From: Paracentrotus lividus
Lineage: Eukaryota; Echinodermata; Echinoidea; Camarodonta; Echinidae
NCBI GenBank assembly: GCA_940671915.1
Contig: CALNVZ010002340.1
Span: 1-64,000 of the forward strand
Direction of reading: 5' to 3'
DNA length: 64,000 nt
Shown here: positions 47,077 to 60,300 of the stretch, in pieces
How positions within the stretch are numbered: the first letter of the stretch is position 1
How the letters are laid out: each line of letters begins with the position of its first letter
Translations under genes and position numbers: made by a program
The notes under the pieces: generated by a model
What the model was told of the DNA's origin: nothing
The model's input: only the letters and a program-made list of their open reading frames with translations
The model's database searches: none

Positions 47077-49130
47077 TAATAATAATAATAAATAAAAAAA
47101 TAAATGAAAAATAAGAATTAAAAAAAAATCAAAATAAATTAAATAAATTAATAAAACAAATAATGAAATAAGAAATAACAAATGAATAAATAATAATAAT
47201 AATAGTAATACATAAATTAGACTAATGAAATAAGATAATAATAATTATTATTATATAAATAATAAAAAATTAAATAAAAAATGATAATGAAAATATTAAT
47301 ATGTAAATAAATAAATAGATAAAATAAATAAATCCGTAGATAAATCCTCTACCCAAATATCACAATCCTTACATCAAGAATTATATACTGTCATTTCATT
47401 ACCTTTGCACTGTTTAATTAATAATCTATAAATATCTATAAATCTGTAACGGTGTAGGCTTTTGAAGTGGCATCCCTAATGGAAGTTGTATCCAGAAACT
47501 ATGTTAAAGACCCAACCAATTAATTTATAGTTTGCCTGTTGATATTTAAAAAAAAAGACGAAAAGACAAAACAAAGTACAACTCTTTCCATGTCCAAAAG
47601 GTTATCCAAAACTTACTTTCTTGAAATGTTATGATTATTCTCCTTCAATTTGTATTCTAATATTTTCTTACATTTAAACTGAGGACCTATTGTATTTGTT
47701 GGGTGTGTGCACATTATTGTCTGTAAATAGTTTCTAGTCTAGTTTAGCCATTTTGACTTTATGTAAATGTTATACTCTCCTTTAGCTACACGTACATGTT
47801 TATGCAAATATCGATTATATATTATAATTACAAAGCGTCAAGCAGACCTGGAAGAAAAGCGAAGAAAAAGGAAGGCTGCTGCCACCGCCCAAGTTGCAGC
47901 CCCATTTTATATTTATTTTGGTTTTAAATGAATTAACTTGAACTTAAACTTGAACCTAACTCTTATCATGAACCAGGTTTAGACCCTGCAGGTCCTGGTT
48001 TTGGTGGGAAACGTGTGAGGGACTTCTGTCGTCTGGACAAATCAGACGCATATTTTGTTGACGTCATTCACACAGATGGTGAACTGATTGCAATGGGTGG
48101 ACTCGGGCTCATGGATGAGGTAATCATAGAAACTTTTTTTAAATTTATAGTATAAAGAATAATAATTATATGGATCTCGATTGTTGCGAATACTTGATAT
48201 TGATTTATAAATAAAAATGGCGGGGGCCACATTTGTTTTGTAAGCCTACCACCGGCATCATTGTATGACGATATGATAGACAAACTGAGTTGTTTCCCCC
48301 CTTTTTAAGAGGGGGGGGGGGGGCAGGGCCACTTATAGTCACAATACATGTACGTCTGAGATGAAGATATGTAGTTTGTCTTTATGGTTATAGTGTTTGG
48401 AGCACTTAACATTTCTGAAATTAAAAGATGATCTACTAAAATATACGGGAATATAAAAATATAAAATTGCATTATGAAATTATTTGTTGACAATATTTAG
48501 AGGCAAAATCTAATATCATAAAGACCACGGTGCCTGAAATGTAGGATAAACTGAACGACGAAATAAATTCCATATCCATTTCATGTCATTTGACTAAATT
48601 GTGGATAATCAAACTTAATAATAAACAATGCAGGCTTATTTTGACATCGTAATACTGATTTATTAATTGTAAGTAATGCCAACTCAGTGCAGTGTCCTTT
48701 TTTTTTAGTCCCTCTCTATAGTCTCCTTCTTTTTATGTAGACATAATTGGCATATTGTAAAACTATTTATCTTACTGTTACGCAAAAAAGGAGGAATAAT
48801 AATACAAATACTTATATTTCCCTGTGTATATAGCTTGGTCACCAAGATTTCTATCCGAATGGCGGTACGGACATGCCTAACTGCTACTTCAGTATACTCT
48901 GTGACCACATGAAAGCAATCGACTACTACATAGAGAGCATCTCCTCCACCTCGTGTCACTTCAGGCCAACTGTCTGGGCACGTACTTGGCAGGACTACAA
49001 GAAAAAGCGAGGAGTTCGAAATTGCCAGGGCTTGAATTGTCCCGACATGGGCTATAATGCCAGTCCTTACAACGTAGAGGGCGTGTTTTATATAGAAACG
49101 AATAAATATTTTCCATTCTGTCAAGGGTGA
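45642..49130 (+). CDS. Pancreatic-lipase-family protein, last three exons (5' part missing)
   Basis: Exons 45642-45873, 47977-48119, 48834-49130; GT-AG junctions and phases agree; stop TGA at 49128-49130. The 223 codons hold the nucleophile Ser in GHSLGAH, the Asp in GLDPAGP, and the family motif [12 protein letters not shown]. The catalytic His is in [14 protein letters not shown], and the domain ends [12 protein letters not shown]. This is the C-terminal two-thirds of an alpha/beta-hydrolase lipase (triacylglycerol or phospholipid hydrolysis, secreted). A PLAT domain is absent, as in many invertebrate members. The first 100-150 residues (signal peptide, HGW motif) are not found between the MITE and the collagen-like gene start. 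The gene is therefore truncated, rearranged or mis-assembled at its 5' end; the visible exons are intact. Confidence 0.88.
45941..46927 (-). mobile_element. GGGTACATGCAGG element, copy B (987 bp), lipase intron
   Basis: Perfect ends GGGTACATGCAGGTAATATGG in inverse, set in a TAAA-rich tract. Relative to copy A it is inverted and lacks the nested MITE. Motif GCAGGTAATATGGGC occurs at both ends and near 46130, 46147 and 46500. Near its right end is a CACCGGTCACCGGTCACCGG repeat. Confidence 0.88.
46928..47335. repeat. AAAT/AAT microsatellite tract
   Basis: Long compound run of TAAA and TAA repeats flanking copy B. The element inserted into it or promoted its growth. Confidence 0.85.
47336..47976. 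other. Lipase intron, nothing recognised
   Basis: No repeat or exon identified. Confidence 0.35.
47977..48119 (+). CDS. Lipase exon with catalytic Asp
   Basis: [20 protein letters not shown] ... [18 protein letters not shown]. 143 nt, ends phase 0 at GAG|GTAATC. Confidence 0.9.
48310..48323. repeat. G homopolymer in the lipase intron
   Basis: Run of 13-14 G. No other feature recognised in 48120-48833. Confidence 0.8.
48834..49130 (+). CDS. Lipase terminal exon with catalytic His and stop
   Basis: [57 protein letters not shown] then TGA. AATAAA-like signals follow near 49290. Confidence 0.92.
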   Translation, partial: LGHQDFYPNGGTDMPNCYFSILCDHMKAIDYYIESISSTSCHFRPTVWARTWQDYKKKRGVRNCQGLNCPDMGYNASPYNVEGVFYIETNKYFPFCQG

Positions 49131-51470
49131 TGGAGGCTTAGGCAGTATGATAAACTAGTATTAGTGATTATACACGGATTATTGTAAAGTGTGAATGTTA
49201 GATAATATATAGCGCCTAATACTAAAATATTCGTTATTGCATTACTCCTACATCAGGACTCATTTTTATTGGCCTAGATAGAGCGTCCCAAATAAAAATA
49301 AACCCAACATTGAGAGCCTCGTATTAAAATTGTATAATGTATGTGTCATTAATTTTCATATCATGTCAAATATAGAGTAACTCATATTTTTTACAGTGAT
49401 AGGGCCTACAAAAGTATACTTTAAGCCCAAGTGCTCAGTCAAAATACAGCTATAAGTTTAGAGTCAACCATACGATAGCAACAACTAATGTATGTATGCA
49501 AACTGGATTTCATGTATTGTGGTTCTTTCTTTTATTACAGGTTTGAATACCTTGTGACTATGTCGCCAGTAAAAAGTATGCATATAATTTGAATATATAT
49601 ATTATATATATATATATATTATTAAACTGGTCCATTGCCTTCGAATTCTCAGCTCGCACGGTACTGCTACTGGTCACCCTGTGCTATAGAATAGTTTCCA
49701 TCTTGTATTTCGATTCAGTATGTGGGCAGTTCCAAGGTAACGGAGTGACATTCAGAAGCAACAATTCAGCATTCAAACAAGTTTATCTCATACTTCTGAT
49801 CTTATGTACAAAAAAAAAAAAAAAAATGGTTCATGACAAAGCTGATGGTACCTCTTTCAAAATGATAATTTTGTTTATATGTCCTCTAATTAATGAGATA
49901 TGAATATCAAATCATGGTTACGGAGTGACGCAAAATGGACATGCATATTTGAGCAGAAAACATTTGCTTAAACTCTGTGAAATTTAAATTGCTATCACAA
50001 TTTTGAGTTATTGATTGGATTCTATGTTATTCTAGTTATATATGCCACGTTGCATAAAAATTGGTTGAATATTTTGTTAATTATGACTTAAAACTTGAAC
50101 CCTTGTCGGTTACGGAGTGACGGTTACGGAGTGACATCTGGTTTCCGGTCTTTTCGTGAGGAGAAATGCATTATAAGAAATATTAATACCAAAGCTTGTG
50201 TGGAGTAGACAATGGCAATTACATTAAGCCAAAATAAAAAAATGGAAAAAAGTGACGAGATATAAGAATTAGAGCATTTAAAGCCCCATGGTCCCATACG
50301 TGCAAATTTGGTTGATTCAATTATTCAGCGCAAGAATACTGAATCGCATTTTTAAAACTAAATGATTGGTTGTATGTAAAGAAGGCGTTTGTGTAATTTC
50401 AGATCCTAATTTGCATTTCAAAGGCACAGCGGCACTTAAAATTTCAGCTCCATGTTTTGCTTGGAACTCCCATGTACGATTTTCATTATGCAAGATTCCG
50501 TTCAGTTAACCTCAGATTTTCCAGGACCTCAAAGTATATCGAATATACATTACTGCGTTTCTAAAACCCTGCATCTAATTATTGTTTTCGTATTATTGTT
50601 TCAAATCATAAAGCCTGTTTATATCCTGAATGTTTATATATTTTGTGTATTTGAAACGGAAATAAAATCTGAATCAGGTTCATATTGATGTTATTTGTTT
50701 GCTTTTTGTTTGCTTATGTATAGCATGGAACTGCAACAAAGTTAAAGTTAGTCCATAAAATTGTTTTACCCTCTTGGATACAGACTCCCAATTGTCCAAA
50801 CCCGTCTTAAACCGTCTCATATGCAAATGAGTACCAACCACAAATATTGCAAATGTATTCAAAAGTGCATATAGGTATTTCTTTTTAATTCCCCCGAGTC
50901 GTTCGAAATAAGTTTCACCCACCTGCTTATAGCCCTCATAAATTGCAATGGTAAAAATGCATCGTGCATAAATGTTTGCGTTAATTTTTACCAATATTCG
51001 AAAAAATACCATTAATTAATATAACGTGTCGTACAGTTAATTTTGATACATAATTTTCACCACAAAGTGGGATTTCGTGTTATAAGCCGGTAACAATAAT
51101 ACTCATAGATTAAAATATTAGAGGGTGTTTTTTTTTTCTTCACTAGAATATGTAGGCGTACAAGTCTAAATGATAAGTCAAAATCATAAACGATTTTTTT
51201 TTTTTTTTAATGGCAGCCCTTAGGTTGTAGTGTGCCAAGAACCCATTTCGACAACCAAGGTTATCTCTGATATGGGCGTTTGCTGAAAAAAAAATAAATA
51301 TCATTTAAATTAAAATTGGGACTTGGCAGGCAAGTTGTCATGTACATCAGCTTTAAGGTTTGCCAAGATAAACAAAAAATATGTGGTCCATTCGAAATAC
51401 TTACGATTTAAGCCCATATGCCCTAAACTGCCTTGTGACAAAAGGTAAACAATGGGCCCTGGGAGAAATA
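49131..51470. other. Intergenic; TTACGGAGTGAC motif repeats
   Basis: No gene seen. The 12-bp motif (GG)T(A/T)ACGGAGTGAC occurs at 49736, 49917 and twice in tandem at 50108-50134. The surroundings are AT-rich without clear ends. An A homopolymer lies at 49809-49826. Confidence 0.5.
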
Positions 51471-51471
51471 A

Positions 51472-51518
51472 TCACGTGCTTTTTTATGTGATCACGTGAT
51501 CTTGAGACCATCACATGA
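51472..51518. promoter_or_regulatory. E-box cluster upstream of the cysteine peptidase
   Basis: TCACGTGC at 51472-51479, palindromic GATCACGTGATC at 51490-51501 and TCACATGA at 51511-51518, about 120-170 bp above the ATG at 51639. TCACGTGA is the core bound by MiT/TFE-type bHLH-ZIP factors, which drive lysosomal genes in animals. The link to this peptidase is inference. A TATTTAAA stretch is at 51592-51599. Confidence 0.45.
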
Positions 51519-51638
51519 CTAGTACTCCATTGCATCCGAGCTGCACTACTGGACAGAAACACAGAAAAAAGGCCGAAGGAGGAAGTGATCGTATTTAAAG
51601 AAGTTGATACATTTTCGATGACTCTTTTAATAAACAAA

Positions 51639-51684
51639 ATGTCGTCGATCCGCTTGGCATGTCTCTGCTTTATTTTGGTGGCAG
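51639..51684 (+). CDS. Peptidase exon 1: signal peptide
   Basis: [15 protein letters not shown] then G split by the intron; donor GCAG|GTAAGT. Confidence 0.85.
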
Positions 51685-54600
51685 GTAAGTAGCTTTAGTT
51701 GAGTCTAGTAGTAGATCTAACGTTAGTTATGTGCTCAGAACTGGACATGGTCTAACTGTCCGCGCGGCTTTCCCTTGCGTGCCCGCCCGACTGCCCGCCC
51801 GCGCCGCCCCGCAGCCTACCAATCTACGTATCGACATCTTTGCTATGAGCTATGAGCATGATGAGTGTCCCCCGTTTAAATAGATCGTCTAGATTGGGAT
51901 GGACTGTCTCAAACAAAAACTCATTCCATAAACATGATTAAAATTGTAATTAATTAAAATTAATAAACTAAGAGACAAAACTTTTTGAAGTCTTACTAAT
52001 AGTCTAACTATACACAGCCCCGTTGCCGAAGGCGACGGGGCTGTACTTCCACCACCGCCATTTACAGCGAAATAATCAGCGATGATGAGCGCTCAAGTGA
52101 TTATACTGGTCAATTTAATCAATCTAATGTTAAAATGTTGTTGTAAGGTTTGTATGATGTTTCACGCGTAACAACGACTAAAAATGAAAGTATATAAGAG
52201 CTTCTTGACTTACCAAATTGAATTTTCCGTTGGCCTTGTCTCTTCTCATAGTGTTGTTGCCATCGCTGCCATTTTCTATGACGTCATTTTACTGTGCGAA
52301 GACGTATGGCGAAGACAACGCACGCACGGAGAAATATACGTTGATGGACTCAATTTTCCTTTTTTTTTCTACATTATTAGTTGATTACTTCATGTGAAAC
52401 ATTCGCAGATGTCACCAATTCGAGGAAAAACTTCAAAGATATGATTCAATGTGAGTATGAATTCAAATAAGGTATTTTTGACCACAAAATTTGTGGTCAT
52501 GTATAGATATTTTCAAAACTTCGCCAAATATGTCTACTGGTTCGTCAGTTCCCGTCGCTTCGCGACGGGGGCTGGTCGGTTTAACTATTAGTCTAGAGTC
52601 TAATGTCAGTTGTTAAAAGCCAATATTTTCGCGTAGAGTAAATTAAAGTGCCCAAAATTCGACCACAGAATCTTTTTGCAGCTCTAGTTTGAAAATGAAA
52701 AACATATCTTTCATTTTCAACAGATGTTAGAAGCATATCCTAAATTAAATAATTGTTCTAATTTTTGTAAAAATCACAAACTATTTGATAGTAAAATCGG
52801 AAGTTTTATAACACCTACCTTCTTGCCGAGATTAGACCGCCGTTGCATAAATTCGACCAGACGTGAAAAGTCAGCATTCTTTTGTGATTATTTTTTTTTT
52901 GGTTGTCTTTAGTGGCGATGTATGTGTGTGATATGAGTTGATTGGAGTGTGTTTTGGGGTTCTATTTTCCATATTTGTCTGAAACCGGTCGAATCTTGGC
53001 AAGGGTCGAATTTCAGGCACTTTACTCTACAGATATTTCCGCGATTTTGGACTAGTTTGAAAAATTCGGAAGAGCAAAATTTTTGTGAGTTTGGTGATGA
53101 CTTGTACTGTAAATAGCCTTGTACTGAAGAGGAAATTTTTGTGATGACCAACTCGCGAAATTCGCGAAAATAAAGTCATCGCAAAAATAAACACTAAATA
53201 CAGTAATATTTTGGTTCTGTATTGCTATTATTGGTATTGCCTTAATGACAACTTACAAAATTTCTTCAGCAAACCATTTAGAATTCAAATTTGGAAAAAA
53301 AAACTCACAACAAACGGACTCGTAGGTTTACTAAACCAATACAAAGTATTGACCTAGTAGTGAAAGCAGGACTAAGGGTAACAGGTTAAATTGCATCTCG
53401 GTTCATTGGTTTTTCCCCATGAATTTTCTACTTTTTGCAAAAGATATTGACTCTAAATTTAAGCCTTCCTATATTTCTATGTATTTATATTTATCAGAGA
53501 ATAGGTTTTCAATAAATTTGATTTCACTAGCATAAAAATAAAAAACACTCCCGATATTTTGCCGAGTTTTGCAAAACTGGATGTGAACGCCTTCAGTCTC
53601 CACAAAAAAATTTTGCCACAGTCTCGACATAGCTTTGCTGCTAACATGAACAAACCCAGCCCCAGGTCTTACCCAGTGACAAGAAAAAGTACAAACTGTA
53701 TAAAACAAGTATATATTAATTGTTCATGTATGAACCAGAAAATCATGAGATGGGGAATGATGGTTGTTTATTATGAATTTATTAATTTGTGTGTTTTTTT
53801 ACTTTTTTAATGTTATTTTTTTTACTAGCATGGGGGTGCATACATTTGTAACTCCTTGATGCTGATCGACTCTTGAAGTTTGTATGCACAGTGTATAATT
53901 AAATCTTATTTTTATCAATCTTTAAAAAAAATTATTAATATAAGTATGACTTAATTGTATTTACTTAAAAATGAATAATAATAAGAATTAGGAAGAAGAA
54001 ATAGAGGGTTAAAAAGCTATACAGTAGGTGCATAAGGATCAGGCTATATTGCCTTTTTTAGAAAAATGTTTCATTAATTCCTGCATTATTCTCTTTTTTT
54101 TTTGCCATGATCTTCTAGGTGTGAGTTGCCTCGATGCTGCCCCAGTGAAGCCTGTGTTTAAAGATCATTACCATGCCTCTGGGTACGTCAGGCTACCGTA
54201 TGCTGAACTCAATGAACCATTTGAAATCTTCTTCCAAGGTCCTAAGAATAGGAGCAGAATTGACTTTTATAATGGTGAGCATTAAAGGGGAAATCTGTCT
54301 AGAATTGGATAGACTTTCCCTTTAAACCCTTCATTGGTTGAGAAGTTAGAAATTTATCAAAAGCAAACAAAGTCCAAACTATTAAACGAAACCACCCCAT
54401 GAAGAGTAAGTTATGTTCTGTTGTATTTGAGCTGTTGACACACTACATTGTAGCACTTATATTTGGCCATCGCTTAAACGAATGGGTGCCAGTACCAACA
54501 TGTCTGTATAAGCACGGTTGGACTGTAACTGAACAGTTTTTTCATCAGAATCTGTTATAATAATTATTTGTTAAGCACCAAATCCACTCTACGGAGTGCT

Positions 54601-57120
54601 CGAGGCACACTAAAGAAAAAGAGCTGGGAGAAAGAGAGAGGAGAAGACGAATAATACACATTAATTTAATGGGGACATGCTATTTTGCAATGAGTTATGT
54701 ACTATAAAAGAACTGATTATTATAATTATCATTAGAAAACAAAAATAATCAAGGTGGTAGTAAAAAGCATTGAATAAGAATATTACATGTATTTGTTTAA
54801 ATGACATGTCGACTATTACCTTTTGATCACCATGGCAGGCATGACCAAGACATATTTCCGAGGAGACTTGAAAGATTACGGTAACATCTACAAGATCTCC
54901 CCTGCCACCCTGAAAGACGTCCGCTCTCTTGATAGTTGTTTCCTAGTCCCAGGAGACAAGGCTGATCCAGTTATGCCTCAGAGCATGTTGCCTGACCTTA
55001 CTGGCTTTACGGTGAGTTAATATGATGACGAATTTGAGATGGTTTTGTTACTTGTCACAGAGACGTCCCCTGTGTCTTCGAGACATCCCCTGAGTCACAA
55101 AAAAAATTGAGCATTATTAAATCTATAATTATCTATGGAAAACAAAATTACGGGAGACGTCTCTGAGGGTCTGAGGCACAGAGGTATCTCCGCTAAGTGA
55201 GATACCAACTTTAGTATCATGCCAGTGTTAGGATTTGGTACTATTAGGTTTAACATACATAGGCCTGTATTCTGAACTGTGTTTTTTGTGCAATCCTTTT
55301 GTCTCATTAGACATGGACTGTGGTTTACTTCTACAGGGGCCGCGGAGCGTTTTTGAAAGTGGAGAGGCTGACCCCGAAAGTGGGGCTGGGGGAGGGGCTG
55401 AAATCTATGGTCCTTTTTGCATTTTTGTACACGTTTGCTGAAAAAAAGTGGGGAGCTGAAGGCCCCCCCCCCCAGCTCCGTGGCCCCTGTTTAAGAACGA
55501 GGTTCAGAATGAGGGCCATCTTGGGATTACCCAAAACAAGTTACATGTATTTGTATGGGTGTCTAGGGTGATCTAAATGTAGTCTCTGAGCTGCTTGACC
55601 TAATTTAAGCCAAAGTTAAAGTATTCAAGTTTAGGATTGGTTTCTTGGCAAAGCTCTGTATCTGATCTATTCAGGATTATCATTGGGTAAGATTAATTTT
55701 GAGGTCCAATTTACAGATATGTAGTTTTGGCCCAAATGGGGTGTTCATTCCATGTTCAATGAGAACATTCCGCTGACCCCCAGGTCTGTGTGTGGTCAAA
55801 ACTTTTCAAAACACCTGCAAATGAAGATTTGATGGGAATGCAGAAACAGAGAATGAGATATAAACAGTAAAACTTAGGTGACTTCCCAGGGTATATAAGT
55901 AAGGAATTACTCTGTCATTACAGTTCTTATCCACCGGAATGCGGAACGGACGAAATGTAAACCTGTGGCAGAACAAGACCACCATGGTATCGATTGGTAA
56001 CACATCCCGCACCAGTACATACACGTTCGCTGTCACCACCACCACACCACCGAGACCAGTTCAGTACCTGATGATGGGCTTTGATAGTCTTCTAGGCTCC
56101 CACTATGACAAATACATCATCGATTATGACTTCTATGACGAAACCACTGTCATCTCAGACGATACCTTCATAGTTCCAAAGAGTAAGGCATCATATAATC
56201 AAAACTAACATAATCGAGAAATAATGGGGTCCGTACCACGAAACCGTCATAAGTCTAAGTTCCTCGACAACCTATTGAAACGTGTATTAATTCTACAACA
56301 CGTGTCCCTACGGGTTGTCCAAAATCTTATACTTATGCTGGTTTCGTGGAACAGCCCCATGACTGTGATGCAGTACATTTGTCTGATGCTGTAACTGTGC
56401 CTGTTACTATTACAACATGTTTGCACTGTAGTAACATTTAAAATAAGCTGTGACTTAGGCCTTTAAATACTCTGTATAATTAAACATTCAGCAAACTTAT
56501 TTGTTTAGTTATAAATGAGTATAATGGTTTTTAAAAATCTAATTTTGCTACTCTTTTTGGCTTTAGAACAACTCTTTGTTCTTCTTTGAGTTTGTTCCAG
56601 CCACACTGGAACAAAGATATGACTCTTTCTCTTTTTTTCTGATATGCCATAAAGTGTAGCTTTTTTTTAATTTTTTTGTAGCATTTTTAAAGTTTATATT
56701 TTGAATCTCTGTTTTCAATGATACCTCCATTATTTACACACAATAAGCCTTATTGATTATTAGGGTTCTGTTTTTTTTTGAGTTGTTTTATTGTTCTAAA
56801 CTGCATAAACTATTACTGGTATTTACAGATTCAACATGCCAGGGTTTCCCGGGCCCAGGCATGGAGGGGCCAGGTGTGGAACATAAGATCAATGCCAACC
56901 CCATGAAGGAGATTGTTAATCCAGAGAAGGAAGACCGATATCATCAGCTCTTTAGTGAGTTCAAGCAGCAGTATGGCAAGGCATACAAAACTGACCTGGA
57001 ACATGTCCAGCGCAAGGGTCACTTCACCAAGAATGTGAGGTAATTAGCTTGTGTGAATGATTATGGTGATGGTTGAGATTAAGATGATGATGATGATGGT
57101 GCTGATTGAGATTATGATGG

Positions 57121-57152
<32 letters not shown>

Positions 57153-57255
57153 GTGATGATTGAAGATTATGATGATGATGATGATGGTGATGGTGATGAT
57201 GATGATGATGATGATGATGGTGATGGTGATGGTTGAGATTATGATGTTGATGATG

Positions 57256-57312
<57 letters not shown>

Positions 57313-60300
57313 ATTATGTTGATTATGATGGTGTAGAGCATAAGATCAATGCCAACCCAATGAAGGAGATTGTTAATCCAGAGAAGGAAGACCGATACCA
57401 TCAGCTCTTTAGTGAGTTCAAGCAGCAGTACGGCAAGGCATACAAAACTGACCTGGAACATGTCCAGCGCAAGGGTCACTTCACCAAGAATGTGAGGTAA
57501 TCAGCTTTTGTGAATGATGATGGTGATAATGAGAGTTAGATGAGATATATATATTTGATACCCTTCATACAAAATATAACGATGTGTCCAGGACCCCGTA
57601 ACATATAAGTTTGCAATGAATCTCAAAGTGGCAGTAGCCAATCGCAATCATTGTTCCATGCACTTGTTTGTTCAAAAGACTCACCAGCACCTATGCCATT
57701 AGAATTCTTCTTTAGAAATTTACATTGATTGAAACCTTTGTGTTATGAGATCCTGGTCCAATAAAACCATTGCATATCAATCAAAACCCAATCACTCCTC
57801 GAATGTTCTATCGGAAGAGACTAATTTATATGAACATTTGCCACGCTCAACCCGGGTGAGGTAAATGGTTGCGTAGCACCAATTTATTCCTTAAAATGCC
57901 GGAGAGCTGAATGGTAGCCATGCTATAGCTGAGGTAAAAATATGGCGCCAGGGTTGTTTTTCACCAAGTCATTTGTAAGTTACAAACAACTTTATGAACG
58001 ACTGGTAATCAGTTCTTGTGCCAAATGACTGCGAGTATGATTAGTATGCACCCAAGAATATTTTCCAGTTGTTTGTCATCCCTGTGCCCTGTTACGTAAA
58101 GACTTACGATTGATTTATTTCCCTGTAGCCTCTTAATGGACAGGATGCTACAAAGTTGATGATCTTAATCCTAACCCTAATCTTTATCACATCCAAATCC
58201 TAATACATGACACTGTACCTGCGTTCCAAATTAGGCCAACGAGATGAAATCGATCATAACTTTTTATCAATTTTTAAGTGTTTGTGTTACTGTTACAGGG
58301 CACTGCTGGAGTGTCAAATATGACATACATTCATTGTGGTATAAATGGCCGCCATTATTATTCTTATTATTTACAATGTAGGATGATCCACTCCATAAAC
58401 CGAGCCAATCTTGGGTACGTGCTAGACATCAATCACATGGCTGACCAGTCCCATGAAGAACTGAAGAGGATGAGAGGACGTCTAAGACCAACAAGACCAA
58501 ACAATGGACTTCCCTTTGATGGTTCTGCTATCAGTGAAGATTCACTCCCTGCATCTATCGACTGGAATGAGCTAGGTTAGTGTCTTACTGGTTTCTCTTT
58601 GATTATTGAATTTTTTTTTTGTCTGATTTTAAAGAAACAGAGTGTATATGCAATTCACCTATATACCGAGTGAGTCAGAAAAAACTAGACACCTACAAAA
58701 ATGTCAATAAAAAGAAAATTAATTTATAAACCCCAAATTATTATACATATTCCAAAAGAGTAACTCTTTCCGCATCTTTTGGTATGAATTTTGTGTAATA
58801 TATATTCACGCTTGGATGAACACGGCGCATTGTTTGCAAACATGTAAATTTCAAATTGTGCAAAAGTAGGAGTTAAAATCAAAGCAACAAAAAGCTATAA
58901 AAAAATCAACTCCATCCTGATTAAAATAGCATAACTTTTTAATAACCAAAATGTTGTGCGCTTAATAACTTGGCAGGGGTGTTGTTACATATATTGACTA
59001 CATTTTGCGTGAAAATGAAATAGATCTGTAGAGTCAGGCACGAGTGAACACACGTCAAAGACAAAATAATCACTTTTTAAAAGTATTAAGAGCCATTTTC
59101 ATGCCTGTCAGTGACAATTTTACTTTTTAATGTGTACTCCTTCGTAGATTACTTGATGAATCAATCTTAATCTAGTCGAAAACTGTAACAACACTCTTGC
59201 AAAGTTATTTGGCTCAAAACATTTTCCTTCAAAAGTTATGCTATTTTATTCAGGATGGAGTTGCTTTTTTGTCCGCTTTTGTTGTTTTAATCTTATCCCC
59301 ACTTTTGCACAATTCGAAATTGACCTGTTCTCAAACAAAGCGTTGCGTTCATCCATGCGTAAAGATATAACACACAAAATTGGTACCAAAAGATGCGGGA
59401 AGAGTTACTCTTTCAGAATATGTATAATGATGTGGGGTTCATTAACTTTTTATTTGACATTTTCCTAGGTGTCTAGTTTTTTCTGACTCACTCGGTATAT
59501 TGCCTTGGTCTTAGCTGACCTTAAAATTTAATGATTTGTTTGTTATGTTAAAGGAAAATGTCTCTGTCTGTTGATGTATTTTTTTTTGTGTGGCGCATGT
59601 GACTCTCAGCAGAATTTAGTTATTTCTTTTCATTCTTGTGATTCCAAAAGATTACAGCACACAACAATTCTTATCAAAGATTCCAAATGACAAATAGCCA
59701 CTTCTCGATTCCTCAATTTAATATTTCTGTTAAAAACATACAAAGGCTCAGGCTTATCCAATTAAGTTAATTACTACACATCTGCCAAAATAAGTGATTT
59801 TGAGGCATGATTTGAAGTGTTCTATGCTGTCAATTTCATGAAGCAAAGAAGGGAGGGAGTTCCAAAAACATGGAGCAGTGGATGAAAAGGCCACAAGAGA
59901 ACACAACAGTAATTTTGCTTTGATTATATCTCAATTGTTGTTCAGGTGCTGTCAGTCCTGTCAAAGACCAGGCTATCTGTGGATCGTGCTGGAGCTTCGG
60001 ATCAGCGGAAACAATTGAGGGTGCCTACTTTATGAAGGTGAAATGAGAATATATCCTTATTCTAATTGTATTCTTCATTAGCAGCATTTAAAGTCCTTTG
60101 TCTCACATTTTGCATGTGATTGAGCAGCATATGCTTGATACAGCATATGTTATGCTTACTTTCCTCTTCACTCTGAAATTACTCATCAATTGCCTTTGAA
60201 TAAAATTTGTACATGTATGCTTGTTTTGTTTGGTTTTGTTTTGTTTTTTGTATTGCTTGTGATTTGGTGCGAAATAAGGATGGAAACTTTGTTTTTTTGC

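Noticed and set aside
46927-47181. Leu-rich minus-strand frame
   Set aside because: Translation of the TAA/TAAA microsatellite.
48705-49130. Minus-strand 139-codon frame
   Set aside because: Antisense shadow of the lipase terminal exon.
57024-57479. Ile/His-rich minus-strand frame
   Set aside because: Translation of the GAT microsatellite plus the antisense of the duplicated exon.
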